From Verrucomicrobiales bacterium (GTDB lineage Bacteria > Verrucomicrobiota > Verrucomicrobiia > Verrucomicrobiales > DEV007), in contig JARGOP010000028.1 in assembly GCA_029233965.1 (NCBI GenBank), forward strand, positions 1-51,357: a stretch of DNA of 51,357 bases, read 5' to 3'. Under the pieces are notes generated by a model. That model was not told where the DNA came from. It searched no databases and saw nothing but the letters and a program-made list of their open reading frames with translations. This document shows positions 1 through 7,402 of this stretch, in pieces. Position 1 is the stretch's first letter. Each line of letters starts with the position of its first letter. Both the position numbers and the translations under genes were made by a program.

Positions 1-48
1 CTGCGGGTCCTGCGCGATTTGCAGCAGGATGTGGTAGGCGCGGGTTGA
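1..48 (+). CDS. Possible 3' end of an upstream gene (partial)
   Basis: Frame 1 is open from the window edge and reads LRVLRDLQQDVVGAG before TGA at 46-48. The residues suggest the end of an amphipathic helix, but 15 residues are too few to name a family, and an open frame of this length can arise by chance. Bases 49-234 hold no gene, hairpin or repeat that I can support. Confidence 0.2.
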   Translation: MRVLRDLQQDVVGAG

Positions 49-234
49 CCGTCTGGATGGAACCTTGTGACGACGTCGTTCTTTTGAATGCAGGATTCTT
101 TGGAATCCGGGCATTCTGAAACGCGTACCTCGATGCCTCATCGGATCAACGCTTGTTTTCGGAATCAGAAGTGCGGTCGCACCCGCGTGCATACCGAGGT
201 TGCCTGCTTCCCGTTCTCCGAATAATATTTCTAC

Positions 235-957
235 GTGAATCGATTTTTTCAACTCTGTTGGGTCATTGGGGGAACCCTTTTGAGTCACGCTCTGCTGGCG
301 TTGGAGCCTGCCGCGGTCGCCACGATTTCCGCGGAGGATCTCATCGATTTTGAACTGCAGCCTGTGCCGATTCAGGAGTTGATTCGTCGCGCCCTTGCTT
401 TGACGGAGAAAGAGCTGACTTATCAGTTCGGGTCCAATTCGCCGGGCAATGCCGGCATGGATTGTTCGGGCTCCGTCCAGTTTGTGCTGAAGTCTTCGGG
501 ACTCGAGGAATTGCCAAGAACATCCTTCGGATTTTACGAGTGGGCGTTGCAGAAAGGGACACTCACAAAAACGGAAGGGATCCACTCGACGGAAGATCCG
601 GTCTTTGCCGCGTTGAAGCCGGGTGATCTGCTTTTCTGGACGGGCACTTACGCAACGGCGAAGCGGAATCCCCCGATCTCTCATGTCATGATTTTTCTCG
701 GCCGGTTGAAGTCAGATGGGCAGGGCGTGGTATTCGGAGCGAGCGACGGGCGGCGTTTCCGCGGAAAGCGAATCACGGGAGTGAGTGTCTTTGACTGGCA
801 GGTCCCTGTGGCGGAATCGAACTCAAAATTTGTCGCCTTTGGGCCTGTCCCGGGCTTTGAAGAGCTTAGTGCGGAAGCAGTGAGCGAGGAACCGGAGCCG
901 ACGAAGAAACCGTTGCAGGCAATACTTGAAAAGTTATTGAATAAGAAGGGCGGCTGA
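235..957 (+). CDS. Secreted NlpC/P60-family cell-wall hydrolase
   Basis: The 240-residue protein starts at GTG 235. Residues 1-22 form a hydrophobic signal peptide ending near LLALEPA, so it is probably exported. The catalytic core follows: DCSG with Cys77 as presumed nucleophile, ALKPGDLLFW around 126-135, and ISHVMIFLG with His150 as presumed base, in the order and spacing of NlpC/P60 (C40) peptidases. These enzymes cut peptide bonds in the stem peptides of peptidoglycan. The last 30 residues are charged and rich in Glu, Pro and Lys. There is no SH3b or LysM domain, so wall targeting is not evident. The two glycine-zipper lipoproteins downstream are also envelope proteins. The substrate bond is not predictable. 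Confidence 0.85.
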   Translation: MNRFFQLCWVIGGTLLSHALLALEPAAVATISAEDLIDFELQPVPIQELIRRALALTEKELTYQFGSNSPGNAGMDCSGSVQFVLKSSGLEELPRTSFGFYEWALQKGTLTKTEGIHSTEDPVFAALKPGDLLFWTGTYATAKRNPPISHVMIFLGRLKSDGQGVVFGASDGRRFRGKRITGVSVFDWQVPVAESNSKFVAFGPVPGFEELSAEAVSEEPEPTKKPLQAILEKLLNKKGG

Positions 958-972
958 ATGGTCTAATCAGGG

Positions 973-1278
973 ATGAAAGGCATTCTTATCACCACATTGG
1001 TCATGGCTTCATCGGCTTTGTTCGTAAGCTGCAGCCCGACAAGTCGGGGCGCTGCTGCCGGAGCCGGAATTGGAGCCGGAGTCGGGGCTGCCATTGCAGG
1101 CCCCGGAGATCGCGGGGAAGGCGCCCTCATCGGCGGTGCGATCGGAGCACTTGCCGGAGGAGCCGTCGGATCCCGAAACGAGCGCCGCTGGAATCACGGT
1201 CCCGGATATGGGCCTCCGCCCCGCGGATATGGCCGCCCCGGATGGGGACCTCCTCCCGGCTACGGTCATCGCCATTGA
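973..1278 (+). CDS. Glycine-zipper lipoprotein (copy 1)
   Basis: This 101-residue protein has an N-terminal signal peptide and a lipobox-like ALFVSC with Cys at residue 20, so it is probably a lipoprotein. Residues 25-67 are a glycine zipper (GAGIGAGVGAAIAGPG, then GALIGGAIGALAGGAVG), a pattern of small residues known to pack as paired helices in or on membranes. The C-terminal 30 residues are Pro-, Gly-, Tyr- and Arg-rich. Family members occur in outer-membrane lipoproteins of the YMGG or 17-kDa-antigen type. It lies 15 bases after the NlpC/P60 gene and is followed by a shorter paralogue at 1418, suggesting a local duplication. The precise role is unknown. Confidence 0.75.
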   Translation: MKGILITTLVMASSALFVSCSPTSRGAAAGAGIGAGVGAAIAGPGDRGEGALIGGAIGALAGGAVGSRNERRWNHGPGYGPPPRGYGRPGWGPPPGYGHRH

Positions 1279-1417
1279 CCGACTTTCTTCCCGCAAGTGC
1301 TGGACGCGAGTCGGGTAAGCGCCTTGCGCGGGGCCATCCGCGGAAGACGTTTCTGTTACCGGAAGCAACTCATTGATCGCTTGCGTGGATGCAGAGCAGG
1401 CGGGAGACTCTCCCCAC

Positions 1418-1660
1418 ATGAAAAAGTCTCTGCTCGTTGTTCTCATCTTTGTTTCTTTGAGCTTCAACGCGGCATGCACCTCCGGTGAGAAAGGCGCGGC
1501 GACCGGTGCAGCTGCCGGAGCAGGAATCGGGGCACTTGTTTCCGGAGATGGGAATCGCGGAAGGGGAGCCCTCATTGGCGGGGCTGTGGGCGGAGTGGCC
1601 GGTGGCGTCGTGGGAGGCTCGAATAACGATGACGGGCTCCAGTACTTCGGCCCGCAGTAA
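1418..1660 (+). CDS. Glycine-zipper lipoprotein (copy 2)
   Basis: I chose ATG 1418 because the signal peptide begins there (MKKSLLVVLIFVSLSF) and leads straight into a lipobox-like NAAC with Cys20. An upstream in-frame start at 1373 would add unrelated residues. The mature part is almost entirely glycine zipper, matching copy 1 in order: GAGIGALVSGDGNRGRGALIGG, given here only in outline, then a second zipper GAVGGVAGGVVGG. It lacks the Pro/Tyr/Arg tail of copy 1 and ends in DDGLQYFGPQ. It probably sits in the cell envelope. Function is unknown beyond the family resemblance. Confidence 0.7.
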   Translation: MKKSLLVVLIFVSLSFNAACTSGEKGAATGAAAGAGIGALVSGDGNRGRGALIGGAVGGVAGGVVGGSNNDDGLQYFGPQ

Positions 1661-1666
1661 TTCCGC

Positions 1667-1999
1667 TCAGGCACACCCACTGCAGCGGGTGGCCTCCGGT
1701 GTGATCCGGAGACGCTCGAAATCGATGTCTTCGTTACAGATTTCGCAGCGACCGTAGGTGCCTTCGTCGAGTTGATCGAGTGCCACTTCGAGTCGGGCGA
1801 TACGTTCCTCGCGTCGGCGGTCCGCCTCTTTTGCGACTTCCTGCATTTGCATCGAATCCAGTCGCGAAAGACGACCGATCGAGACATCCGGTGTGATCGC
1901 TTCGCGCTCTTCCCCGCTGTTTTTCGACTCGGAACGGATCCGTTCCAACTCTGCGACGATCAGCTCTTCGAGATCGATGAGTTGGTCGGCGGTGAGCAT
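1667..1999 (-). CDS. DksA/TraR-family zinc-finger regulator
   Basis: This 110-residue protein has an N-terminal helical region (residues 5-78) and a C-terminal four-cysteine zinc finger: CEIC at 85-88 and CSGC at 106-109, the CxxC-x17-CxxC layout of the DksA/TraR family. The phrase GRLSRLDSMQMQ (42-53) lies at the position of the coiled-coil tip, which in DksA enters the RNA polymerase secondary channel. The Asp pair typical of DksA is not clear, so ppGpp synergy cannot be assumed. I prefer ATG 1999 to an upstream start at 2074, which would add 25 unrelated residues and overlap the preceding gene. It lies 17 bases after the ldh-type gene on the same strand, so the two may be co-transcribed. 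Confidence 0.8.
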   Translation of the reverse strand: MLTADQLIDLEELIVAELERIRSESKNSGEEREAITPDVSIGRLSRLDSMQMQEVAKEADRRREERIARLEVALDQLDEGTYGRCEICNEDIDFERLRITPEATRCSGCA

Positions 2000-2016
2000 G
2001 GAATCATGCAACCGGA

Positions 2017-3129
2017 TCAGGAAGTGAAAGTCGAGAGAGAATCTTTGCTCCAGGCTGAGGCATCGATTCCGCATTCCTCTGCGAGTTCGATGAAGCCCTG
2101 AACTTCCGCTTCGGTGAAAAGGAGTCCGTCGGCAGCAACACTGAGTTTTGCGTTGTTGGCTTCGATCGTTCCCGGTAGCATGCAGTTTTCGTTTCCGTGA
2201 CCGAGGACATCGTGGATTACAGCAGTGATGTTCTCCGCCTGAGTTCGTCCGTTGGCGAAGTCTCCGCCGCTGATGGCGTCGGGGTGGATCACCTGAAAGT
2301 AGAAAGCCGAAGTGGTTTTCTCGCCGGTTCCTTCCGCCTGTGCGGCCCGACCGCGGAGGGTGGGAAGGGAGCCTCCGATGGCACTGCCGTAGAGCTCGTT
2401 GAGAAGACCGAGTCCGTATCCTTTGTGACGTCCAAAGGGAAGGAGCGCCTTCACCGCGAAGGGATCGTCTGTTGGGTTGCCATTTTCATCGACCCCGAAT
2501 TTTGACTCGAGCTTTTTGCCTTCGCGTTTGTATTGCTCGACCTTTCCCATTGCGATTTCGGACGTCGCCCAGTCAATTACGACGGGATAGCCGACTGCGT
2601 CTGTGGTAGGGAAGCCCCAACTGTGCGGGTTTGTTCCGAGGGTGGGAAACTTTCCTCCGAAAGGCACCACTTCGGCGAGTGTCGAGGTGCAGTTCGTGTA
2701 GGCAAGATAACCCCGCTTTGCCGCGTCCATGACGTAGCCTCCGCCCCAGAGGTAGTGGAAAGCGTTGTCGATCGCGACGGTGCCGGATCCGTATTCGTCG
2801 GCGAGGCGGATGCAGGTTTCGATCGCTTCACAGGCCACGGCCTGGCCGAGTTTACGATTCGCGTTCCAGCTTTGGACTGCAGGAAACCGGGACTCCTTCA
2901 CTTCGATTTCCGCGCCGGGGACACAGCCGCCGCCTCCGCTTCCGAAAAGTTCATCGAGGTGAAGTGCCTTGAGGGCATTGTGGGTCCGGATCCCGTGCCA
3001 CGACGCTTCCGAGCACATGCGGGCGGCGGAGGCGGCTTCGTCTTCCTCATAGCCACGGTGGATGTAAGCAGCGGAGACAAGGTCTTCGTGCTGTTCGCGT
3101 GAGACGACAAAATAGGTGGGATTCGACAT
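2017..3129 (-). CDS. Malate/L-lactate dehydrogenase-family oxidoreductase (Ldh_2)
   Basis: The 370-residue protein has the signature segments of the Ldh_2 superfamily: SWHGIRTH (43-50), a NAFHYLWGGGY block (122-132), GTNP at 165-168, a conserved Asp in VIDWATS (184-190) and PFGRHKGYGLGLL (231-243). This family reduces 2-oxo acids with NAD(P)H on a fold unlike classical Rossmann lactate dehydrogenases. Substrates across members include malate, L-lactate, ureidoglycolate and 2,3-diketogulonate, so the substrate here is open. No signal peptide is seen, so it should be cytoplasmic. The start codon sits directly against a perfect 8-bp hairpin (3130-3153), suggesting control at the leader. Divergent neighbour: a secreted DUF1080-like protein. 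Confidence 0.85.
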   Translation of the reverse strand: MSNPTYFVVSREQHEDLVSAAYIHRGYEEDEAASAARMCSEASWHGIRTHNALKALHLDELFGSGGGGCVPGAEIEVKESRFPAVQSWNANRKLGQAVACEAIETCIRLADEYGSGTVAIDNAFHYLWGGGYVMDAAKRGYLAYTNCTSTLAEVVPFGGKFPTLGTNPHSWGFPTTDAVGYPVVIDWATSEIAMGKVEQYKREGKKLESKFGVDENGNPTDDPFAVKALLPFGRHKGYGLGLLNELYGSAIGGSLPTLRGRAAQAEGTGEKTTSAFYFQVIHPDAISGGDFANGRTQAENITAVIHDVLGHGNENCMLPGTIEANNAKLSVAADGLLFTEAEVQGFIELAEECGIDASAWSKDSLSTFTS

Positions 3130-3153
3130 GGCAATCCTATGCGCTGGATTGCC
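3130..3153 (-). promoter_or_regulatory. Perfect inverted repeat directly against the ldh start codon
   Basis: GGCAATCC (3130-3137) and GGATTGCC (3146-3153) are perfect 8-base complements separated by 8 bases. In the transcript of the minus-strand dehydrogenase gene this stem ends at the base next to the ATG and would cover the expected ribosome-binding region. It could be a translational hairpin or a dimeric repressor site. The sequence does not tell which. Confidence 0.4.
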
Positions 3154-3169
3154 ATCGCTTGCCAGTGGT

Positions 3170-3260
3170 TTTTCCCGGCGGGAAAAGGGTGGGGGATTTG
3201 CGCGTTTTTACGCGCGGTTACTGTCCCGGCAGCAAGATTCGGTGACAGGATCCTGCCGGG
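3170..3260. promoter_or_regulatory. Cluster of inverted repeats in a divergent intergenic region
   Basis: Between the divergent ldh-type and DUF1080-like genes lie two further inverted repeats. TTTTCCCG-G-CGGGAAAA spans 3170-3186 and is nearly fully palindromic. CCCGGCAG (3225-3232) pairs with CTGCCGGG (3253-3260). They could be operators for one or both genes. No convincing -10/-35 pair was identified. Confidence 0.35.
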
Positions 3261-3355
3261 GTAGAAAATTCCGGTTTCCTCTTTTTCGTCAACGAGGCGT
3301 CATCACGGTGATCAGTGAACTTGGTCAGGCTTCTCCATTTCGCTACGAATCAAGA

Positions 3356-3940
3356 ATGAAAAAGCCCCTCATCATTACCGCGCTCTTCCTGACCTCCCTT
3401 TTTGTCGTCGAGGCCGGGGAGACAAGGGTCGAAGACTTCTCGGGTGGAGTTGTTCCCAAAGGCTGGACCGGTGTGAAGGGGGAATGGAAGGTAGCGGACG
3501 GATCACTTTCCGGAAAAGAGTTGGAAGCGGACCATCACGGAGCCGTTTTTATGATTCCCGATGCTCATACGGATTCGACTTTTTCCTGCCGTTTTCAAGT
3601 GAACGGGGCGAAGGGATTCGGCCTGAGCTACAACCACGAAAAAGGGCATCTCTTTCGTGTCCGGATCAGCCCAACGGAAGTCGTTTTGGCTCTCGATAAG
3701 GACAAGAAGGATCCGGCCTCCAAGCCGATCCATTTCGGTGAGGCTGCGGTTGATTTCAAAGCCGGTGAATGGTACGATCTTACTTGCACTGTCAAAGGCA
3801 ATACCGTTGAAGTCGTTTGTGCGGGAGAGAAACTCTCCGGCACAAACGAAAAGCTTACGAAGGGGAAAACCGGCTACCGTTTCACCGTCGCGGGCGAGTC
3901 CGTGTTGGTGGATGATATCGCCTTCTCGAGTTCAGAGTGA
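3356..3940 (+). CDS. Secreted DUF1080/LamG-like protein
   Basis: ATG 3356 opens a clean signal peptide (KKPLIITALFLTSLFVVEA, cleavage near residue 20), so I prefer it to the longer open frame starting at 3116. The mature part (about 174 residues) has features of the concanavalin-like beta-sandwich of DUF1080 (3-keto-disaccharide hydrolase-like) proteins: GEWKVADGSLSG near the start, a central FRVRISPTEV strand, AGEWYDLTCTVKGNTVEV, and the closing VLVDDIAF. Such proteins are abundant in Verrucomicrobiota and Planctomycetota, usually linked to extracellular or periplasmic polysaccharide use. No catalytic residues can be assigned. It is followed by 186 bases without a gene I can support. Confidence 0.65.
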   Translation: MKKPLIITALFLTSLFVVEAGETRVEDFSGGVVPKGWTGVKGEWKVADGSLSGKELEADHHGAVFMIPDAHTDSTFSCRFQVNGAKGFGLSYNHEKGHLFRVRISPTEVVLALDKDKKDPASKPIHFGEAAVDFKAGEWYDLTCTVKGNTVEVVCAGEKLSGTNEKLTKGKTGYRFTVAGESVLVDDIAFSSSE

Positions 3941-4126
3941 GGCGGGTTAGTGCCGGGGCGGCAGGGGATTGAGAGGAAGTAGACTCTGCGATGAAGACGC
4001 TGCGGCGGGGCTACCGTGATCATCTCATCTGGACCGCCGGGGGGCTAAGGAGAAACGCCGAATCCGACGCAGCTTTATTGCACTTAGTTCAGGCTGCTAA
4101 AGGATCGGCTGGCCACGGTTCGGGTC

Positions 4127-5077
4127 TTAAGTGAGATCGTGAACGGATTCCCCCCGGAGAAACCGTGCCACGTTTTCAGCCGCTTCAAGACGACCGCTGC
4201 GTCGTTGCTCCTTCGTCGCCCCGCCGATGTGCGGGGTGAGGACGACGTTGTCCATCGTGAAGAGCGCTTCATTGACGACCGGTTCGTTTTCGAAAACATC
4301 GAAAGCGGCTCCGGCGAGGTGGCCGGATTTCAGGGCCGCGACGACGGCGCTTTCATCCATGACTTTGCCGCGGGCGATGTTGATGAAATAAGCGCCGGGT
4401 TTCATCTGCGCGAGTCGTGAGGCGTTGATGAGATGATGCGTTTCCGGGGTCAGTGGGACAAGAGTGAGAACGAGATCGGCTTCAGTGAGGAGATCGTCGA
4501 GCGTGCGGCAGTTCGGATCATCCGAGAGTTTTGTCCGTGAGTGGATCACATGCATTCCGAAAGCGCGGGCGCGCTTTTCGACGAGTTTGGCGATGCGTCC
4601 ATAGCCGATGATCCCGAGTGTTTTCCCACCGAGGCAGACGCCTTCCCATCGGAGCGGCTCTATCCCGTTTTTCCATGCGCCGGTGCGGACGTAGCGATCG
4701 GTTTCGGAGATGCGGCGGGTCACGTCGAGGATCAATCCCATGGCGTGATCGGCGGTGGATTCGGCAAAAGCGGCCGGGGTGTTCGTCGCAACGATGTTGC
4801 GCTCCCGCAGCGCCACGAGGTCGAGGTTGTCGATTCCCATGGCGGCGTTGGCGACCACTTTCAGGTTCGGCGCGGCGGCGATGAGTTCGCGGTCGACTTT
4901 GAGTTCGCCCTGGGAAATAACGCCGGTGCAGTCGCGGAGGAGTTGGAGGGTCTGCTCCCGGGGGGCGGCGGCATAGCCATGGTCCGGCATCACCAGTTCG
5001 GCAACCCCGTCGAGCGGAGCGAGATGGTCCTTCGGGACGTTCAGGGTAAAGAGCACTTTGGGCAGAGATTCAGCCAT
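4127..5077 (-). CDS. D-2-hydroxyacid dehydrogenase (NAD-binding)
   Basis: From ATG 5077 the protein has 316 residues; a GTG at 5098 would add seven. It shows the two-domain layout of the family: catalytic domain at both ends and a nucleotide-binding domain in between (TLGIIGYGRIAKLVEKRA, 153-170). The catalytic triad is visible: Arg236 in NIARGK, Glu265 in FENEP and His283 in LTPHIGGAT. NTPAAFAESTADHAMGLIL (99-117) is the usual interdomain helix region. The family reversibly reduces 2-oxo acids such as glyoxylate or hydroxypyruvate to D-hydroxyacids. The third glycine of the usual GxGxxG motif is Ala here (GYGRIA), a tolerated variant. It should be cytoplasmic. It lies divergent to imuA. Confidence 0.88.
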   Translation of the reverse strand: MAESLPKVLFTLNVPKDHLAPLDGVAELVMPDHGYAAAPREQTLQLLRDCTGVISQGELKVDRELIAAAPNLKVVANAAMGIDNLDLVALRERNIVATNTPAAFAESTADHAMGLILDVTRRISETDRYVRTGAWKNGIEPLRWEGVCLGGKTLGIIGYGRIAKLVEKRARAFGMHVIHSRTKLSDDPNCRTLDDLLTEADLVLTLVPLTPETHHLINASRLAQMKPGAYFINIARGKVMDESAVVAALKSGHLAGAAFDVFENEPVVNEALFTMDNVVLTPHIGGATKEQRRSGRLEAAENVARFLRGESVHDLT

Positions 5078-5147
5078 GGGCAGGAGGGTAGTGATCACGA
5101 GCTATTTCACAACTGGATTTGAGAAAGTGTCTTGAAAATGATGCGGG

Positions 5148-5180
5148 TTTGAAATAGTGTTCACTTAAACACTTTTCAAA
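5148..5180. promoter_or_regulatory. LexA-operator-like palindrome upstream of imuA
   Basis: AGTGTT (5156-5161) and AACACT (5168-5173) form an inverted repeat with a 6-base spacer. It is flanked by TTTGAAA (5148-5154) and TTTCAAA (5174-5180), extending the symmetry to 33 bases. Its centre is about 28 bases upstream of the imuA start. imu cassettes are classically LexA-repressed, so this is the best operator candidate. A related half-site, AAGTGT, lies nearby at 5125-5130. No lexA gene is in the window. Confidence 0.5.
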
Positions 5181-5192
5181 GAGCAGGCATTT

Positions 5193-5894
5193 ATGACAGG
5201 GGAAGAAAAAATCGCTGCCCTGGCGGCGATACGGGATCAGCTGGGCAGTCGCATTCGCACGGGGAGTGATCTGCTCGTGGTACAGGAAACCCGGGAAAGG
5301 AGAGCCGCTACGGGGCTGTCAGGACTGAACGAGCATCTCGGGGGGGGGCTGCCAAAAGGGCACCTCACTGAGATCATCAGCGAGCGCGGGCCCTGTGGCG
5401 GTGGAGGGCTTGTCATGGCGGCGATGCTATCCCGGGTGCGGCAGGAGCAGCAGTATGTGATGCTGTTTGACGTGGGGGGCAGCTTCACCGCCGAGAGTTT
5501 TCCGCCGGAGGATCTGGAAGCACTTTTGTGGGTGGGGTGTGCGTCACCTTTCGAGTCGTTGGAAGCACTCGACATTGCTTCGCGCGATGAGAATTTCAGT
5601 CTTTTTCTGCTCGATTGGCGGAACTGTCTCAGGAGGGACTGGTCCGGCTTGAAGTCGAGTTTGTGGTATCGCATCCTCGGGCAGTTGCGTGAAAGAGAGG
5701 TCGCTGCCGTATTGTTCGCTTCGGAAGCGGTGACTTCGGTGGCGAAGCAGAAGTTGCAGGTGAGGATCCCGGTGACCTGCGGACGGCTCGATGAGGAGCG
5801 TTCCCGGCTGTGGGAGGAGCTGGCGTTTTCGGCGATGCAGATGGAGAACGGGCAAAGGCGGGAAGGACATAAAGAGAGACGGCAGGCGGGGTGA
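5193..5894 (+). CDS. imuA: ImuA, RecA-like accessory protein of the mutagenesis cassette
   Basis: The 233-residue protein keeps the RecA-like layout: RAATGLSGLNEHLGGGLPKG (37-56), which precedes the nucleotide-binding loop in RecA/ImuA proteins, then LTEIISERGPCGGGG and a hydrophobic strand ending in Asp (YVMLFDVGGSF). The loop lacks the Lys-Thr/Ser of a working Walker A motif: GPCGGGG occupies residues 66-72. ImuA joins ImuB and DnaE2 in damage-induced lesion bypass and mutagenesis; context makes the name secure. A palindrome at 5148-5180 probably controls it. Its TGA overlaps the GTG of imuB by four bases, suggesting coupled translation. The last 20 residues are charged and rich in Arg, Lys and Gln. 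Confidence 0.85.
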   Translation: MTGEEKIAALAAIRDQLGSRIRTGSDLLVVQETRERRAATGLSGLNEHLGGGLPKGHLTEIISERGPCGGGGLVMAAMLSRVRQEQQYVMLFDVGGSFTAESFPPEDLEALLWVGCASPFESLEALDIASRDENFSLFLLDWRNCLRRDWSGLKSSLWYRILGQLREREVAAVLFASEAVTSVAKQKLQVRIPVTCGRLDEERSRLWEELAFSAMQMENGQRREGHKERRQAG

Positions 5895-7396
5895 GAATAA
5901 CCAACATCCAACATCCAACATCCAGCTACGCCGTGGTCTCGTGTCCTGATTTCAGACTGCAGGCGGTCGTCCGCCGTGTGCACACGGAATCGCAAGCGGT
6001 GACTCTCGTCGATGATACGCAGCGACAGTCTGTCGTTTTGTCCCGGAACGAAGCGGCCATGCGAATGGGCGTGGAGATCGGGATGAAAACGGTGCAGGCG
6101 CTGGCGCGGTGCCCGGCTCTGCAGATTGAACGTCCCTCTGCCCCCGCCGAGATCGCGGCATCGCGACTCTTGCTGGAAACGTCTCTTTCCTGGGTGCCGG
6201 GGATCGAGGAAACGGAAGCGGGTATGCTCACGCTCGATCTTTCGACGGAGCCGGAGGAGGCACGGGTCGACAGCGCGAAGCGTATCCGGGGGCGGCTCTA
6301 CGATGCCGGGCTCGAGGTCGTGATCGGACTGGGGGAGACACCCTCGCTGGCGCGGATCGCGGCTTCCGCGGCGCGACAAAAAGGAGAGAGTATTTGGCAA
6401 CTGGTTCCGGAGCGACGACTGGATCTCCTCGACGGCTTGACCCTGGAGGTGGCGGAGGTGGGAGCGGAGCTCAAAGAGCGATTGTCCCTCTGGGGCATTC
6501 AGACCCCGGGGGGATTTGCCCGACTCCCGCGTGAAGCAGTGGCCGCCCGGCTTGGGGAGGAAGGTGTCGAACTCTGGCTCAAGTTGACCGGACAAATGCG
6601 GCGCCCTCTGCGTTTTGCGAAGCTGGAGGAGCTCTTCGAGGAGCACGAGGATTTTGATTACGAGGTGTGCGACCGAGAACCGCTCCTCTTTGTCGTGAAC
6701 CGTTTTCTCGATCAGCTCATTGTCAGGGTGGCTCGCACCGGCCGGGCCGCGACGGCAGTGCACGTGCTTCTTACCTTTGCCAATGGCGTTTGTCATGCCC
6801 GTAGGCTCGCCCTGCCCGAGCCGGCCCTCGATCACGAGATTCTCTTTCACCTTGTGAGCGGGCATCTCGATTCTCTCGAATGGAAAGCGCCGGTGGAGTC
6901 CTTGCGATTGCGCTTTGAGCCATCCGACACGGTGGCCTCGCAACGATTGCTTTTCGGGGCCGGACTACGAAACCGGTTTCAGTTTGAAGACACCATGAAA
7001 CGCCTCCGCCGTCTCGTCGGGAGTGAGCGGGTCGGGTCTCCGAGGATGAGGAACACGCATCGACCGGGCGCTTTTGAATTGGTGCCGTTGCCTTCGGAGA
7101 TTGAAACGGCTTCGGAGCGGGGCGGGCCGCCGGTAACCGGATTTACCCTGTGCCGCTGGCAGGGCCGGGTTCGGGCTGAAGTGCGATGGAAAAGCGGTCA
7201 ACCGGAACGGGTCGCGTCACGCCCCGTTTCCGGGATCGTGATCCGGGCTGCAGGACCGTGGCACTGCGGCGGGGACTGGTGGCATGAGGGAAAGCAGTGG
7301 CGACGACGGGAGTGGGATGTCGAACTGTCCGGACAGGGAGTGTTCCGTCTCGTCGAAAGTGAAGCGGAGTGTTTTCTTGAAGGGCGATACGATTGA
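5891..7396 (+). CDS. imuB: ImuB, Y-family polymerase-like scaffold protein
   Basis: The 501-residue protein starts at GTG 5891, inside the stop region of imuA. The Y-family fold begins at about residue 13 (YAVVSCPDFRLQAVVR); residues 4-12 are encoded by a 7-bp tandem repeat. GMLTLDLSTEP (111-121) stands where active Y-family polymerases have their SIDE-type catalytic motif, so polymerase activity is probably lost, as in other ImuB proteins. IGLGETPSLARIAASAARQK matches the palm/helix-hairpin region. QRLLF at 351-355 resembles a beta-clamp-binding pentapeptide, in the expected place after the core. ImuB is known to bridge the clamp, ImuA and DnaE2. dnaE2 starts six bases after its stop. Confidence 0.9.
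   Translation: MRITNIQHPTSSYAVVSCPDFRLQAVVRRVHTESQAVTLVDDTQRQSVVLSRNEAAMRMGVEIGMKTVQALARCPALQIERPSAPAEIAASRLLLETSLSWVPGIEETEAGMLTLDLSTEPEEARVDSAKRIRGRLYDAGLEVVIGLGETPSLARIAASAARQKGESIWQLVPERRLDLLDGLTLEVAEVGAELKERLSLWGIQTPGGFARLPREAVAARLGEEGVELWLKLTGQMRRPLRFAKLEELFEEHEDFDYEVCDREPLLFVVNRFLDQLIVRVARTGRAATAVHVLLTFANGVCHARRLALPEPALDHEILFHLVSGHLDSLEWKAPVESLRLRFEPSDTVASQRLLFGAGLRNRFQFEDTMKRLRRLVGSERVGSPRMRNTHRPGAFELVPLPSEIETASERGGPPVTGFTLCRWQGRVRAEVRWKSGQPERVASRPVSGIVIRAAGPWHCGGDWWHEGKQWRRREWDVELSGQGVFRLVESEAECFLEGRYD
5901..5923 (+). repeat. 7-bp tandem repeat (CCAACAT)x3 at the imuA/imuB junction
   Basis: CCAACAT occurs three times in a row (5901-5921) followed by CC, starting ten bases after the GTG of imuB. 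The unit length is not a multiple of three, so gain or loss of one copy would shift the reading frame between this start and the ImuB body. It encodes residues 4-11 of ImuB as read here. Confidence 0.85.
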
Positions 7397-7402
7397 GAAG
7401 TC

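Noticed and set aside
1009-1887. A 292-codon open frame on the minus strand over the glycine-zipper genes.
   Set aside because: It is Ser/Pro/Ala-rich, spans the end of the DksA-like gene in another frame, and reflects the GGN repeats of the zippers.
3991-4134. A 47-residue plus-strand frame (MKTLRRGYRDHLIW...) in the gap after the DUF1080-like gene.
   Set aside because: No convincing ribosome-binding site at normal spacing, no family features, and it runs into the end of the opposite-strand dehydrogenase gene.
5237-6943. A 568-codon open frame on the minus strand, antisense to imuA and imuB.
   Set aside because: It is rich in Arg, His, Pro and Ser, has no recognisable domain and mirrors the GC-rich codon pattern of the two well-supported genes opposite.
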